64,000 bases of DNA from Nocardioides lijunqiniae. GTDB taxonomy: Bacteria > Actinomycetota > Actinomycetes > Propionibacteriales > Nocardioidaceae. A program made the translations under genes and the position numbers. Positions 23,836 to 31,320 of this stretch are shown piece after piece (positions within the stretch are counted from its first letter, which is position 1; every line of letters begins with the position of its first letter). The notes under the pieces are model-generated. The model was given only the letters and a program-made list of their open reading frames with translations. It was not told the origin of the DNA and made no database searches. The stretch is taken from assembly GCF_015024225.1 (NCBI RefSeq), contig NZ_JACJGM010000010.1:1-64000 (forward strand), read 5' to 3'.

Positions 23836-25106
23836 GCACGACCGCCGTCGCGCCGCGCCTGGCCGCGGCCGTCGCGCCGTTCGTCGGCGGCGAGCTGCCG
23901 GTCCGCCTGCGCGCCTGGGACGGCTCGGAGGCCGGCCCCGTCGACGCCCCTCTCGTCGAGCTCCGCTCGCCGTCCGCCGTACGCCGCCTGCTGCGGCACC
24001 CCGGAGAGCTCGGGGCCGCGCAGGCCTACGTCACGGGGGAGCTCGAGGTCCACGAGGTCGGAGGCTGGGACCTCGACGCCGCCCTCACCCATGCGTTCTC
24101 GGTCGCTCGCGACCGGGGACTGAGCGGTGGGCGGCCGAGCATCGGCGCGCTCGCGCGCGCCGTACGCACCGTCATGGGGATCGGTGCGCTCGGTCGTCCA
24201 CCCGCTGCTCCAGCCTCGCAGGCCCGCATCCGCGGCCGCTTGCACAGCCCCCTGCGAGACCGACGGTCGATCAGCCACCACTACGACCTGTCGAACGAGT
24301 TCTACTCGCTGATCCTCGACCCGAGCATGGCCTACTCGTGCGGCTACCACGTCACGCCCGACGTGTCGCTCGAGGAGGCGCAGTCGGAGAAGCTGTCGCT
24401 CGTGTGCCGCAAGCTCGGCCTGGAGCCCGGCATGCGCCTGCTCGACGTCGGCTGCGGCTGGGGCTCGCTGTCCCTGCACGCCGCGGAGCACTTCGGCGCC
24501 CAGGTCACCGGCGTCACGATCGCGGCCGAGCAGAAGCGCTTCATCGACGCCCGGATCGCCGAGCGCGGCCTCCAGGACCGGGTGGAGATCCGTCTGCAGG
24601 ACTACCGCGAGGTGCCCGAGCGCGACCACTTCGACGCCGTGTCGTCGCTGGAGATGGGCGAGCACGTCGGGCAGGACAACTACCCGACGTACGCCGAGGT
24701 CCTGCACCGCTCGGTGCGTCCCGGCGGGCGCGTGCTGGTGCAGCAGATGTCGCGCACCGGCGCCTGGCCCGGCGGCGGGCCGTTCATCGAGTCGTTCATC
24801 GCGCCCGACATGCACATGCGCCCCGTCGGCGAGACCGTCGCGCTGCTGGAGGGCTCGGGTCTCGAGGCCCGCGACGTGCACGCGCTGCGGGAGCACTACG
24901 TGCTCACGGTGGCCGGGTGGCTGCGGCGCTTCGAGAGCAACGTCGAGCGCCTCACCGAGCTCGTGGGCGAGGAGGTCGTGCGCGTCTGGCGGCTCTACCT
25001 CGTCGGCGGCGCCATGGCCTTCCGCGACGGGCGCATGGGCGTCGACCAGGTCCTCCTGGTCCGTCCCGGCGCCGCCCACACGCTGCCGTGGCAGCGTCAC
25101 TGGTGA
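23832..25106 (+). CDS. Cyclopropane-fatty-acid-synthase-like methyltransferase 2
   Basis: A 424-residue second CFA-synthase-family protein, clearly different from the first. It has SISHHYDLSNEFYSLILD, a SAM motif LLDVGCGWGSLSLH near residue 203 and VLVQQMSRTG, with the C-terminal half diverging most. GTG start overlaps the previous stop (GTGA at 23832-23835). Two non-identical methyltransferases in one SigK operon suggest successive steps, for example methylation and a later modification, or different acyl positions. Nothing in the sequence decides between cyclopropanation, methyl-branching and methyl-transfer to a diene. Confidence 0.9.
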   Translation: MSTTAVAPRLAAAVAPFVGGELPVRLRAWDGSEAGPVDAPLVELRSPSAVRRLLRHPGELGAAQAYVTGELEVHEVGGWDLDAALTHAFSVARDRGLSGGRPSIGALARAVRTVMGIGALGRPPAAPASQARIRGRLHSPLRDRRSISHHYDLSNEFYSLILDPSMAYSCGYHVTPDVSLEEAQSEKLSLVCRKLGLEPGMRLLDVGCGWGSLSLHAAEHFGAQVTGVTIAAEQKRFIDARIAERGLQDRVEIRLQDYREVPERDHFDAVSSLEMGEHVGQDNYPTYAEVLHRSVRPGGRVLVQQMSRTGAWPGGGPFIESFIAPDMHMRPVGETVALLEGSGLEARDVHALREHYVLTVAGWLRRFESNVERLTELVGEEVVRVWRLYLVGGAMAFRDGRMGVDQVLLVRPGAAHTLPWQRHW

Positions 25107-25942
25107 GCGACATCCTGGTTGTCAGCGCGACCGCTCTCGGGACGGCCGCGCTGCTCATGCTCCTCACGGCGCTGCTGGCGCGGCGGCTCGGCAGGGTCGC
25201 CGTCGTCGACGTCGCGTGGGGGCTCGGGTTCGTCCTGGTGGCCGCGGTCTCCGCGGTCGTCGGTGGCCTCGTCGACGACGGGGACGCCGACGCGCTCCGG
25301 CGGTGGCTCGTGCTGGGCCTCGTGGCGGCCTGGGGGCTCCGCTTGGCCTGGCACATCCGCCGCCGGGCCGTCGGCCACGGCGAGGACCCGCGCTACGAGA
25401 AGCTCCTCGGCGGCACGCTCGAGGACGTCGGCCTCGCCGTCGCCGTGCGCAAGGTGTTCCTCGTGCAGGGAGCCGCGCTCTGGTTCATCTCGCTGCCGGT
25501 CCAGGTGGGCGCGGTCTCCGAGGTCTGGACCTGGTGGCTCGTGGGCGCCGGCGCCGCGCTATGGGCCGTCGGCCTGGTCTTCGAGACCGTCGGCGACGCC
25601 CAGCTCGCGGCGTACAAGAGCGACCCGCAGCGTCCGCCGGTGATGGACCGCGGCCTGTGGCGCTACACGCGCCACCCCAACTACTTCGGCGACGCCTGTG
25701 TCTGGTGGGGTCTCTGGCTCATGGCCGGGCTCGGCTCCGGCTGGCAGGTCGGGCTCGCCACGGTCCTGGCTCCCGTGGCCATGACCTACTTCCTGGTCTT
25801 CGCCACCGGCGCCCGGCTGCTCGAGCAGACGATGATGAAGCGCGAGGGCTACCCGGCGTACGCCGCCCGCACCTCGATGTTCCTCCCGCGCCCGCCGCGC
25901 CGCCGGCCCGGCGGCGCCCGCCGCGCGGTCCGCGCCGGCTGA
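25103..25942 (+). CDS. DUF1295 membrane protein (steroid 5-alpha-reductase-like)
   Basis: A 279-residue polytopic membrane protein with about six helices and the DUF1295 C-terminal signature: GLWRYTRHPNYFGDACVWWG and REGYPAYAARTSMFLP, the NADPH- and substrate-binding part of the steroid 5-alpha-reductase/isoprenylcysteine methyltransferase fold. Members may reduce a double bond of a lipid substrate. It corresponds to Rv0446c next to sigK in M. tuberculosis. GTG start at 25103 overlaps the previous stop (GTGA), making it the sixth coupled gene after sigK. No clear terminator follows within 100 bp. Confidence 0.88.
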   Translation: MSDILVVSATALGTAALLMLLTALLARRLGRVAVVDVAWGLGFVLVAAVSAVVGGLVDDGDADALRRWLVLGLVAAWGLRLAWHIRRRAVGHGEDPRYEKLLGGTLEDVGLAVAVRKVFLVQGAALWFISLPVQVGAVSEVWTWWLVGAGAALWAVGLVFETVGDAQLAAYKSDPQRPPVMDRGLWRYTRHPNYFGDACVWWGLWLMAGLGSGWQVGLATVLAPVAMTYFLVFATGARLLEQTMMKREGYPAYAARTSMFLPRPPRRRPGGARRAVRAG

Positions 25943-26156
25943 GGCTCTGTCAGAAGCCTGCCCGACTCCAGCGGGCCTCGGCTCGCGACCAGCAGGTGTC
26001 GTGGAGGTGGCGACCAGCCCAACTCTCCTGCGGGGACCGATCGGCGCGATTTTGTTGGTGCCGCCACGCCCGGAGCGTGCGTTTCGCTCTTCTCGGGACG
26101 TCCACCGTCCCGCCGCCCGCCTCGGTGGGCGGCTCCTCTCGGACAGGAGATCCACC
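25943..26156 (+). promoter_or_regulatory. Leader region of the small secreted protein, with two hairpins
   Basis: The 214-bp spacer has two successive stem-loops close to the gene: CGGGACG-TCCAC-CGTCCCG at 26094-26112 and GCCGCCC/GGGCGGC ending near 26133. The ribosome-binding site AGGAG lies at 26145-26149. The AT-rich piece GATTTTGTTGG near 26048 may be part of the promoter. No regulator is evident. Confidence 0.4.
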
Positions 26157-26552
26157 ATGAAGAGCATTCTGCTGACCCGCACCGCGACGACCGCGGCGCT
26201 GCTCACGGCCGCGACCGCCGCCGTCGTCGGCGGCACCGCCACCTCCGCGAGCGCCGGGTCCTGCACCAACGGCAGCGGGATCCAGTACTGCGGCGGCGTG
26301 ACCAACTCGCCCGCCTCGCCGCGGGCGAAGCCCCTGCAGTACACCCTCAACTGGACCACGAGCGGGACCCCGGTCTCCTCCGGCTCCCTGGCCCCCGGCC
26401 GGGGCACCGGCGGCAACAACACCGGCATCGACGTGGACGGCTACTACATCCCGTCCGGCTGCGTCGGCTACGGCGGGACCGGCAACGGGCAGACGAGCGG
26501 CTGGTACAAGATCAACGACTTCACCCAGCCCACCATCACGCTCTACTGCTGA
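26157..26552 (+). CDS. Small secreted protein with four cysteines, unknown function
   Basis: A 131-residue precursor I do not recognise. A classic Sec signal peptide (positive MKSILLTRT, hydrophobic core to about residue 28, cleavage after SASA near 34) leaves about 97 residues rich in Gly, Ser, Thr, Asn and Tyr. The mature chain has four cysteines (SCTNG, QYCGG, SGCVG and the very last residue), enough for two disulfides, and no charged patches. It looks like a compact extracellular beta protein such as an inhibitor, bacteriocin-like or matrix component, but no family is evident. ATG start at 26157 after AGGAG. Monocistronic. Confidence 0.75.
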   Translation: MKSILLTRTATTAALLTAATAAVVGGTATSASAGSCTNGSGIQYCGGVTNSPASPRAKPLQYTLNWTTSGTPVSSGSLAPGRGTGGNNTGIDVDGYYIPSGCVGYGGTGNGQTSGWYKINDFTQPTITLYC

Positions 26553-26568
26553 GCGAGCCCCGCACCGA

Positions 26569-26600
26569 CGGCCGCCCGGCCGGTCGTCGACCCGAGGGTC
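26569..26600. terminator. Short hairpins between convergent genes
   Basis: CGGCCG-CC-CGGCCG at 26569-26582, then the perfect palindrome GACCCGAGGGTC at 26589-26600 reaching into the HxlR stop codon. The gap between the convergent genes is only 46 bp, so these probably end both messages. Confidence 0.4.
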
Positions 26601-27021
26601 ATCGGATGTCGTGGCCGGGGTGGTCCGCGTCGTAGGAGTGGCGGGACCCGGCGATGTCGGCCCGGTGCTCGAGCGACCAGTCCGCCAGCGCCTTGACGAG
26701 GTGCGTCAGGCTGGCACCGGTCTCGGTGAGGCGGTAGTCGACCTGGGCCGGCACGGTCGGGTAGACGGTGCGCAGGACCAGGCCGTCCCGCTCCAACCGA
26801 CGCACGGTCAGGGTCAGCATGCGTTGGGAGATGCCGTCGATCGCGCGCTGCAGCTGACGGAAGCGCCGGGGGCCGCCGGCGAGCTCGACGATGACGAGCA
26901 CGGACCAGGTGTCGCCGATCCGGTCCAGGACGTCGCGGATCCCGCAGTCGGGATGGTCCGGCTGACCGCAGGGCTCGATGTCGGCAGCGCCGGCGGTTAC
27001 CTCCGTGTGCCTCACTGACAC
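26599..27021 (-). CDS. HxlR family transcriptional regulator
   Basis: A 140-residue winged-helix regulator. The HxlR core begins with CGIRDVLDRIGDTWSVLVI and continues with LAGGPRRFRQLQRAIDGISQRMLTLTVRRLERDGLV and the wing with VDYRLTETG. Two cysteines near the N-terminus (CGQPDHPDC) could sense quinones or electrophiles, as in QorR/HypR-like members. GTG start at 27019-27021 has GGAGG 7 nt upstream. The gene is divergent from an NAD(P)H-binding quinone-reductase-like gene, the typical partner. The 86-bp gap contains GTAGTTAC (27069-27076) as a weak operator candidate. Confidence 0.93.
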   Translation of the reverse strand: MSVRHTEVTAGAADIEPCGQPDHPDCGIRDVLDRIGDTWSVLVIVELAGGPRRFRQLQRAIDGISQRMLTLTVRRLERDGLVLRTVYPTVPAQVDYRLTETGASLTHLVKALADWSLEHRADIAGSRHSYDADHPGHDIR

Positions 27022-27107
27022 GAAACTGCCTCCTTGTGGGTCGGTCCCAGGCGGTCGAGGATCTCAGCGTAGTTACTGATGGGAACCACGACAGGAGACA
27101 CGACCGC

Positions 27108-27923
27108 ATGATCATGGTGACCGGCGCGAACGGACAGCTCGCCTCGGGGACGCTTCGGGCGTTGGCCGAGCGCGGGGTGCCCGCTGTCGGCGGCAGCCGC
27201 GCGCCTCGCGACGGGCAGCGGCGCCTCGACTTCGACGACCCGACGAGCCTCGACCTCGCCGGCGTCTCGACGCTGGTGCTGGTCTCGGCGGGGTACGCCG
27301 AGGACGACCGGGTCATCGCTCGTCATCGTGCCGTCCTCGACGCTGCGATGCGCGACGGGGTCGGCCACGTCGTCTACACGAGCCTGACCACGGCGGGCGA
27401 CCACCTCGGCTTCGCCCTCGCCCACCGGAGCACCGAGCGGATGATCGAGGACAGCGGTCTCTCCTGGACGATCCTGCGCAACGGGCTCTACGCCGAGCTG
27501 TTCGGCGCGCTGCTGACCTGGACCGACGACGGGCTGGCGTCCGCGTTCGGGGACGGGGCCCTCTCGGCGGTGGCGCGGACCGACCTGGCGGCGGCAGCCG
27601 CCATCGTGGCCGGCGACCCCGCCGCGCACGTCGGCAGGACCTACGACCTGGTCGGGGAGCCGATCACCGCGGCGGCCGTCGCCGGCACGCTGGGCGTGGC
27701 GCACCGGACCATCGGGCTCGGCGACTACCGCGCCCATCTCCTCGCCGACGAGTCCTTGCTGCCGTTCCAGCCGCCGATGCTCGTGTCGATCGCGGCCGGC
27801 GTCCGGTACGGGTTCCTCGGCGACACCACCACCCACCTCGCCGAGCTGCTCGGTCGACCGCCCGCCCGCCCTCTGGTCGTCGCGGCGGACACGGCGTCCG
27901 CCATGCGGCCCGCCCTCCGGTGA
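27108..27923 (+). CDS. NAD(P)H-binding protein, NmrA/QOR2-like
   Basis: A 271-residue atypical short-chain dehydrogenase fold: MIMVTGANGQLASGTLRAL at the N-terminus gives the dinucleotide site, and GVGHVVYTSLTTA plus WTILRNGLYAE follow. The catalytic Tyr-x3-Lys pair is missing, as in NmrA and QOR2 quinone reductases. E. coli QOR2-type enzymes reduce quinones with NADPH. The ATG at 27108 follows AGGAGA. It is divergent from the HxlR regulator, which supports an electrophile-response role. It converges on the PLD-N gene 29 bp away. Confidence 0.88.
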   Translation: MIMVTGANGQLASGTLRALAERGVPAVGGSRAPRDGQRRLDFDDPTSLDLAGVSTLVLVSAGYAEDDRVIARHRAVLDAAMRDGVGHVVYTSLTTAGDHLGFALAHRSTERMIEDSGLSWTILRNGLYAELFGALLTWTDDGLASAFGDGALSAVARTDLAAAAAIVAGDPAAHVGRTYDLVGEPITAAAVAGTLGVAHRTIGLGDYRAHLLADESLLPFQPPMLVSIAAGVRYGFLGDTTTHLAELLGRPPARPLVVAADTASAMRPALR

Positions 27924-27951
27924 CGCGCACGCACGGGCCGGGCTCCCTGCC

Positions 27952-28332
27952 TCAGGCGGGCTGCTCCGGCTCGGGGTCGGTCCTCGCCTGATCCTGCCGC
28001 TTGGCCCGCTCGTGGCGGCGACGCTGCTCCTCGGCGCGCTCGCGGATCCGGCGCAGGAACTCCTCGTCCTTGGCGGGGTCGCTCGCGGCCATCCGGCCCG
28101 GACGGTCGTACTCGGGGAACGACGACTGGATCGCCGACGGACGCGAGGTCTGCGGCCGGCCGGCGACGAGCCAGGCGACCGAGCCCACGAACGGGAAGAA
28201 GAGCACCAGCAGCAGCCAGATCGTCTTGGACAGGTTGCGGATGCGGCTCTCGTCGCTGCCGATGACGTCGACGAGGCAGAACACCCACAGGGCGAAGGTG
28301 ACGACGGCGCCGAGCAGCTCGAGCTTGATCAT
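27952..28332 (-). CDS. PLDc_N domain membrane protein
   Basis: About 126 residues. Two hydrophobic helices (near 4-24 and 36-56) frame the SDESRIRNLSKTIWLLLVLFFP segment, the signature of the phospholipase-D-nuclease N-terminal (PLDc_N) family, followed by a charged Arg/Glu-rich cytoplasmic tail. No phospholipase catalytic HKD motif is present; such stand-alone proteins are small membrane proteins of unknown function. ATG at 28332 is used because the family begins right at the first helix; GTG at 28350 is an alternative. Confidence 0.8.
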   Translation of the reverse strand: MIKLELLGAVVTFALWVFCLVDVIGSDESRIRNLSKTIWLLLVLFFPFVGSVAWLVAGRPQTSRPSAIQSSFPEYDRPGRMAASDPAKDEEFLRRIRERAEEQRRRHERAKRQDQARTDPEPEQPA

Positions 28333-28390
28333 GGACGGATTGTGGACCACCGTCGCCCGTCGTGCAGCCGGAATCCACCGACCCGCGTGC

Positions 28391-29083
28391 TCACATGTCG
28401 CGGTAGCGGCGCGCTGCCTCGAGAGCCGGACGAAGCACGTCGACGCCGGCGGGCCGTGCCGACCAGTCCGGGTACGTCGTGCCGGGCGTCGCGTACGGCG
28501 TCACGTAGGCGCTCGTGTCGCGCTGGACCCGCCAGCCCTCGGCGAGGGGGCCGAGGTCGAGGGCGTCGTAGCCGATCGCGTCGAGGAACGCGGTGACCGT
28601 CTCCTTGGCCGACGCGTCCTGACCGGCGATCGTGAGCGTCGAGCGCTCGGGGTCCCCCGCCGGCCGGGAGAGCACGGCCAGGTGGTCGACGTAGATGTTG
28701 TTGAAGCCCTTGACCACGTGGGAGTCGGGCAGGTGCGCCTGCAGCAGCTCGCTGGTCGTCGTGGACTCGTCGTCCAGCTCGGCGATGTGCCCGTCACGGT
28801 CGGGGTAGTAGTTGTTGGTGTCGATCACGACCTTGCCGCGCAGCGGCTCCACCGGCACCTGCCGGTAGCTCTTGAGCGGAACCGTCACGACGGCGATGTC
28901 GGCCGCCGCCGCGGCCTCCGCCGCGGTCGCGGCCCGCGCCCGCGGGCCGAGCTGCGCGACCAGGTCGGACAGCGTCTCGGGTCCACGGCTGTTGCTGAGC
29001 ACCACGTCGAAGCCGGCCTCCACCGCCAGCCGTGCCACGGTGCTGCCGATGTTGCCGCTGCCGATGAGTCCGATGGTCGTCAT
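28391..29083 (-). CDS. NADPH-dependent F420 reductase-like (NAD(P)-binding) protein
   Basis: A 230-residue Rossmann protein: TIGLIGSGNIGSTVARLAVEAG (3-24), SNSRGPETL for the NADP 2'-phosphate, then VVTVPLKSYRQVPVEPLRGKVVIDTNNYYPDRDG and VVKGFNNI. This is the pattern of the coenzyme F420H2:NADP oxidoreductase (NpdG/Fno) family and its close actinobacterial relatives of unknown substrate. It would transfer hydride between NADPH and F420 or a related acceptor. Divergent from the tyrosine phosphatase gene. Start ATG at 29081-29083. Confidence 0.85.
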   Translation of the reverse strand: MTTIGLIGSGNIGSTVARLAVEAGFDVVLSNSRGPETLSDLVAQLGPRARAATAAEAAAAADIAVVTVPLKSYRQVPVEPLRGKVVIDTNNYYPDRDGHIAELDDESTTTSELLQAHLPDSHVVKGFNNIYVDHLAVLSRPAGDPERSTLTIAGQDASAKETVTAFLDAIGYDALDLGPLAEGWRVQRDTSAYVTPYATPGTTYPDWSARPAGVDVLRPALEAARRYRDM

Positions 29084-29174
29084 GGTGGTGGAACGGCCCC
29101 GAGCGGCAGGGCATTCCGCGCCGCGTCACCGGCGCGTCACCGCCGCGCCGTCGCGGCCTCGTATCCTGCGACGC

Positions 29175-29981
29175 GTGACCCGTGACGAGACCCTGCCCGA
29201 CGCCACCGACGAGGAGCTGGGCGAGGAGCTCGTCCGCCTGGCCTCCGCCGACAACTTCCGCGACGTCGCGGGCTCGGGCTACGCCACGGCCGACGGCGGC
29301 ACGCTCCGGCGCGGGGTGCTCTTCCGCTCCAACGAGCTGACGCTGACCGACGAGGACGCCGACGCCCTGTCGAGGCTGGGGATCACCGCGATCTTCGACC
29401 TGCGCGACAGCCACGAGGTGGAGGCCCACCCCGATGCCCCGGTGCCCGGAGCCGACTGGCGCCACGTCGAGGTCAAGGGCATCCCCATGGACACCGTGAC
29501 CACCCTGGAGTCGCGGGAGCAGGGACTGGCCGTGATGCGCGAGGTCTACCGCGGGTTCGTCCAGAAGGACGGCGGCCGCGACGCCTTCAGCACCCTGCTG
29601 CGCGAGATCGCCGCGGGCGAGGCGCCGCAGCTCTTCCACTGCACCGCCGGCAAGGACCGCACCGGCTGGGCGTCGGCTCTCCTGCTCCACGTGGCCGGGG
29701 TCGACCGCGCGACGGTGCTCGAGGACTACCTGCTCACCAACACGATCTCCTCGGCCACGCGGGCCAAGTACCTCGGCATGGTGCGCGAGCACCTCGGGGA
29801 GGAGAAGGTCGACGTCTACGAGACCGTCATGGTCGCGGACGCGGGCTACCTCCAGGAGGCCTACGACGCCGCCGACGCGACGTACGGCTCGCTCGACGGC
29901 TACCTCGCCGACGGGCTAGGGCTTGGTCCCGACACCCTGGCCGCCCTGCGCGCCCGCCTGGTCGTCCAGCGGGTCGTCTAG
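29175..29981 (+). CDS. Tyrosine/serine protein phosphatase, PtpB-like
   Basis: A 268-residue phosphatase with the DSP/PTP loop HCTAGKDRTG (155-164; nucleophile Cys156, Arg162). NFRDVAG near residue 27, RRGVLFRSNEL and IFDLRDSHEV are hallmarks of the family that includes M. tuberculosis PtpB and bacterial phosphoinositide-type phosphatases. GTG start at 29175 lies 7 nt after TATCCT (29162-29167), so the mRNA is probably leaderless. The last 66 nt overlap the 3' end of the convergent YihY/BrkB gene inside a 12-bp tandem repeat. Confidence 0.92.
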   Translation: MTRDETLPDATDEELGEELVRLASADNFRDVAGSGYATADGGTLRRGVLFRSNELTLTDEDADALSRLGITAIFDLRDSHEVEAHPDAPVPGADWRHVEVKGIPMDTVTTLESREQGLAVMREVYRGFVQKDGGRDAFSTLLREIAAGEAPQLFHCTAGKDRTGWASALLLHVAGVDRATVLEDYLLTNTISSATRAKYLGMVREHLGEEKVDVYETVMVADAGYLQEAYDAADATYGSLDGYLADGLGLGPDTLAALRARLVVQRVV

Positions 29982-31121
29982 CGAGTCGTCCAGCGGGTCG
30001 GCCCGCGAGTCTGGCGGCGGCTGGTCGAGGGGCCCGTCGAGCTGGTCGCTCAGCTGCGCCCGGACGCTCTGCGTGCGGATGCTCTGGGTGCGTGCGCTGC
30101 GGCCGTCCTTCTCGTGCCCCTCGAGCACGATCTCGTGGGTGTCGCCGTCGCGACCGTCGAAGCGGACGGTCACCGTCTCGAACCCCTTGTGCCGCTGCAT
30201 CTGCGCGTACATCGCGTAGACCCGCCGGTCGGCCTCGGTGAGGTCGACCGAGTCGGTGAACGGCGTCAGCAGCGCGCGCGGCCACAGCCTCTGCGCCAGC
30301 ACGACGTTGAGCTCCACGCCAAGCACGCCGATCACGGCGGCGATGTAGATCAGCCCGATCAGGCCGAGGACGAGGCCGAAGGTCTTGTTCATCGAGCTGG
30401 TGCCGCCCAGCACGTTGGTGGCGTAGACCGTCCCGGCGTGCTGCAGCGCCTGCCAGCCGATCGCGACCAGGAACGCCCCGGGCGCCGTCCGCAGGAAGTG
30501 GTCGCGGCGCGGCGAGGCCAGGCGGAAGAGCAGGGTCAGCACCAGGCCGACCACGACGACCGTGCCGGCGAGGATCACCCAGCGGATGGTGGTGTTGATC
30601 TCGGCGCCGAAGTTCTCAGCGTTGCTGCCGAGGACCCCGACCGCGGACAGCACCAGCACCGCGATGCCGGCGGCCGCCAGGAGGGCGAGGCTCTTGAACC
30701 GCAGCAGGAAGGGGTTGGGGCGGCTGTTGCGCGGCACGGCGTACGCCGTCGCCATCGTGTTCTGCGCGGCCATGCCCAGGCCAAGGCAGCCGTACATCGC
30801 CGCGAGCGACCCGACCACGACCGCACCCGTCGAGCCGCGCAGCCCCTCGGGCCGACCCAGCTGGTCGCCGATGATGGGGAAGTTGCTCAGCGCGGAGTTG
30901 AGCACCTCCTCCTGCAGCTCGGGGTTGCCCTGCAGGATGAAGCCGAAGATCGAGGTCGCCAGCAGCAGCAGCGGGAAGATGGCGACGAAGGCGTAGTAGG
31001 TCAGCGCCGCCGACAGGTAGTTGCCCTGGTCGTCGAAGAACTTGTAGATCGTGGCGATCGGCACGCCCAGCACCCGGAAGCGCCGCTGCGTGCGATCGAC
31101 CTTCCCGACGACGTTGGCCAC
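29916..31121 (-). CDS. YihY/BrkB family membrane protein
   Basis: A 401-residue polytopic membrane protein of the YihY/virulence factor BrkB family (not ribonuclease BN, despite older labels). About six helices lie between residues 35 and 290, starting with FFDDQGNYLSAALTYYAFVAIFPLLLL. A hydrophilic, highly acidic C-terminal tail follows, ending in repeats such as DPLDDSLDDPLDD that are encoded by a 12-bp tandem repeat. GTG at 31119-31121 is taken as start because upstream codons belong to family A repeat sequence. The transport or envelope role is unknown. It overlaps the convergent phosphatase gene by 66 nt. Confidence 0.88.
   Translation of the reverse strand: MANVVGKVDRTQRRFRVLGVPIATIYKFFDDQGNYLSAALTYYAFVAIFPLLLLATSIFGFILQGNPELQEEVLNSALSNFPIIGDQLGRPEGLRGSTGAVVVGSLAAMYGCLGLGMAAQNTMATAYAVPRNSRPNPFLLRFKSLALLAAAGIAVLVLSAVGVLGSNAENFGAEINTTIRWVILAGTVVVVGLVLTLLFRLASPRRDHFLRTAPGAFLVAIGWQALQHAGTVYATNVLGGTSSMNKTFGLVLGLIGLIYIAAVIGVLGVELNVVLAQRLWPRALLTPFTDSVDLTEADRRVYAMYAQMQRHKGFETVTVRFDGRDGDTHEIVLEGHEKDGRSARTQSIRTQSVRAQLSDQLDGPLDQPPPDSRADPLDDSLDDPLDDQAGAQGGQGVGTKP
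29961..29996. repeat. 12-bp tandem repeat encoding both gene ends
   Basis: Three units GTCGTCCAGCGG, GTCGTCTAGCGA, GTCGTCCAGCGG, with a decayed unit after. On the plus strand unit 2 holds the phosphatase stop (TAG 29979-29981). On the minus strand the repeat encodes the acidic tail of the BrkB protein. Confidence 0.85.
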
Positions 31122-31152
31122 AGGCTCACGGTACTGGTGATGTCCCCGGGGG

Positions 31153-31195
31153 CGTGGTTTATAGGCTCGCTGCACTCGCACCTCCACCACCGAGG
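31153..31195 (-). repeat. Family A element 2
   Basis: GTGGTTTATAGGCTCGCTGC and then ACTCGCACCTCCACCACCGAG. It lies directly before the BrkB gene; it is similar to element 3 just downstream but has decayed (TTATAGG for TTCGAGG). Confidence 0.7.
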
Positions 31196-31216
31196 GGGTG
31201 CCCCCTCCACACGGCG

Positions 31217-31256
31217 TGGTTTCGAGGCTCGCTGCGCTCGCACCTCGACCACCGAG
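31217..31256 (-). repeat. Family A element 3
   Basis: GTGGTTTCGAGGCTCGCTGC then GCTCGCACCTCGACCACCGA. This is the cleanest intergenic copy. It faces element 4 in inverted orientation. Confidence 0.75.
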
Positions 31257-31263
31257 AGCGACC

Positions 31264-31311
31264 CTCGGTGGTCGAGGTGCGAGGAGCGCCAGCGACGAGC
31301 CTCGAGACCAC
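31264..31311 (+). repeat. Family A element 4 (inverted relative to element 3)
   Basis: CTCGGTGGTCGAGGTGCGAG at its start and GAGCCTCGAGACCAC at its end. With element 3 it makes an inverted repeat of about 40 bp per arm with a 7-bp centre, 10 bp after the stop of the acyl-CoA dehydrogenase gene, so it may terminate that operon. Confidence 0.75.
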
Positions 31312-31320
31312 CCCGCCGGC

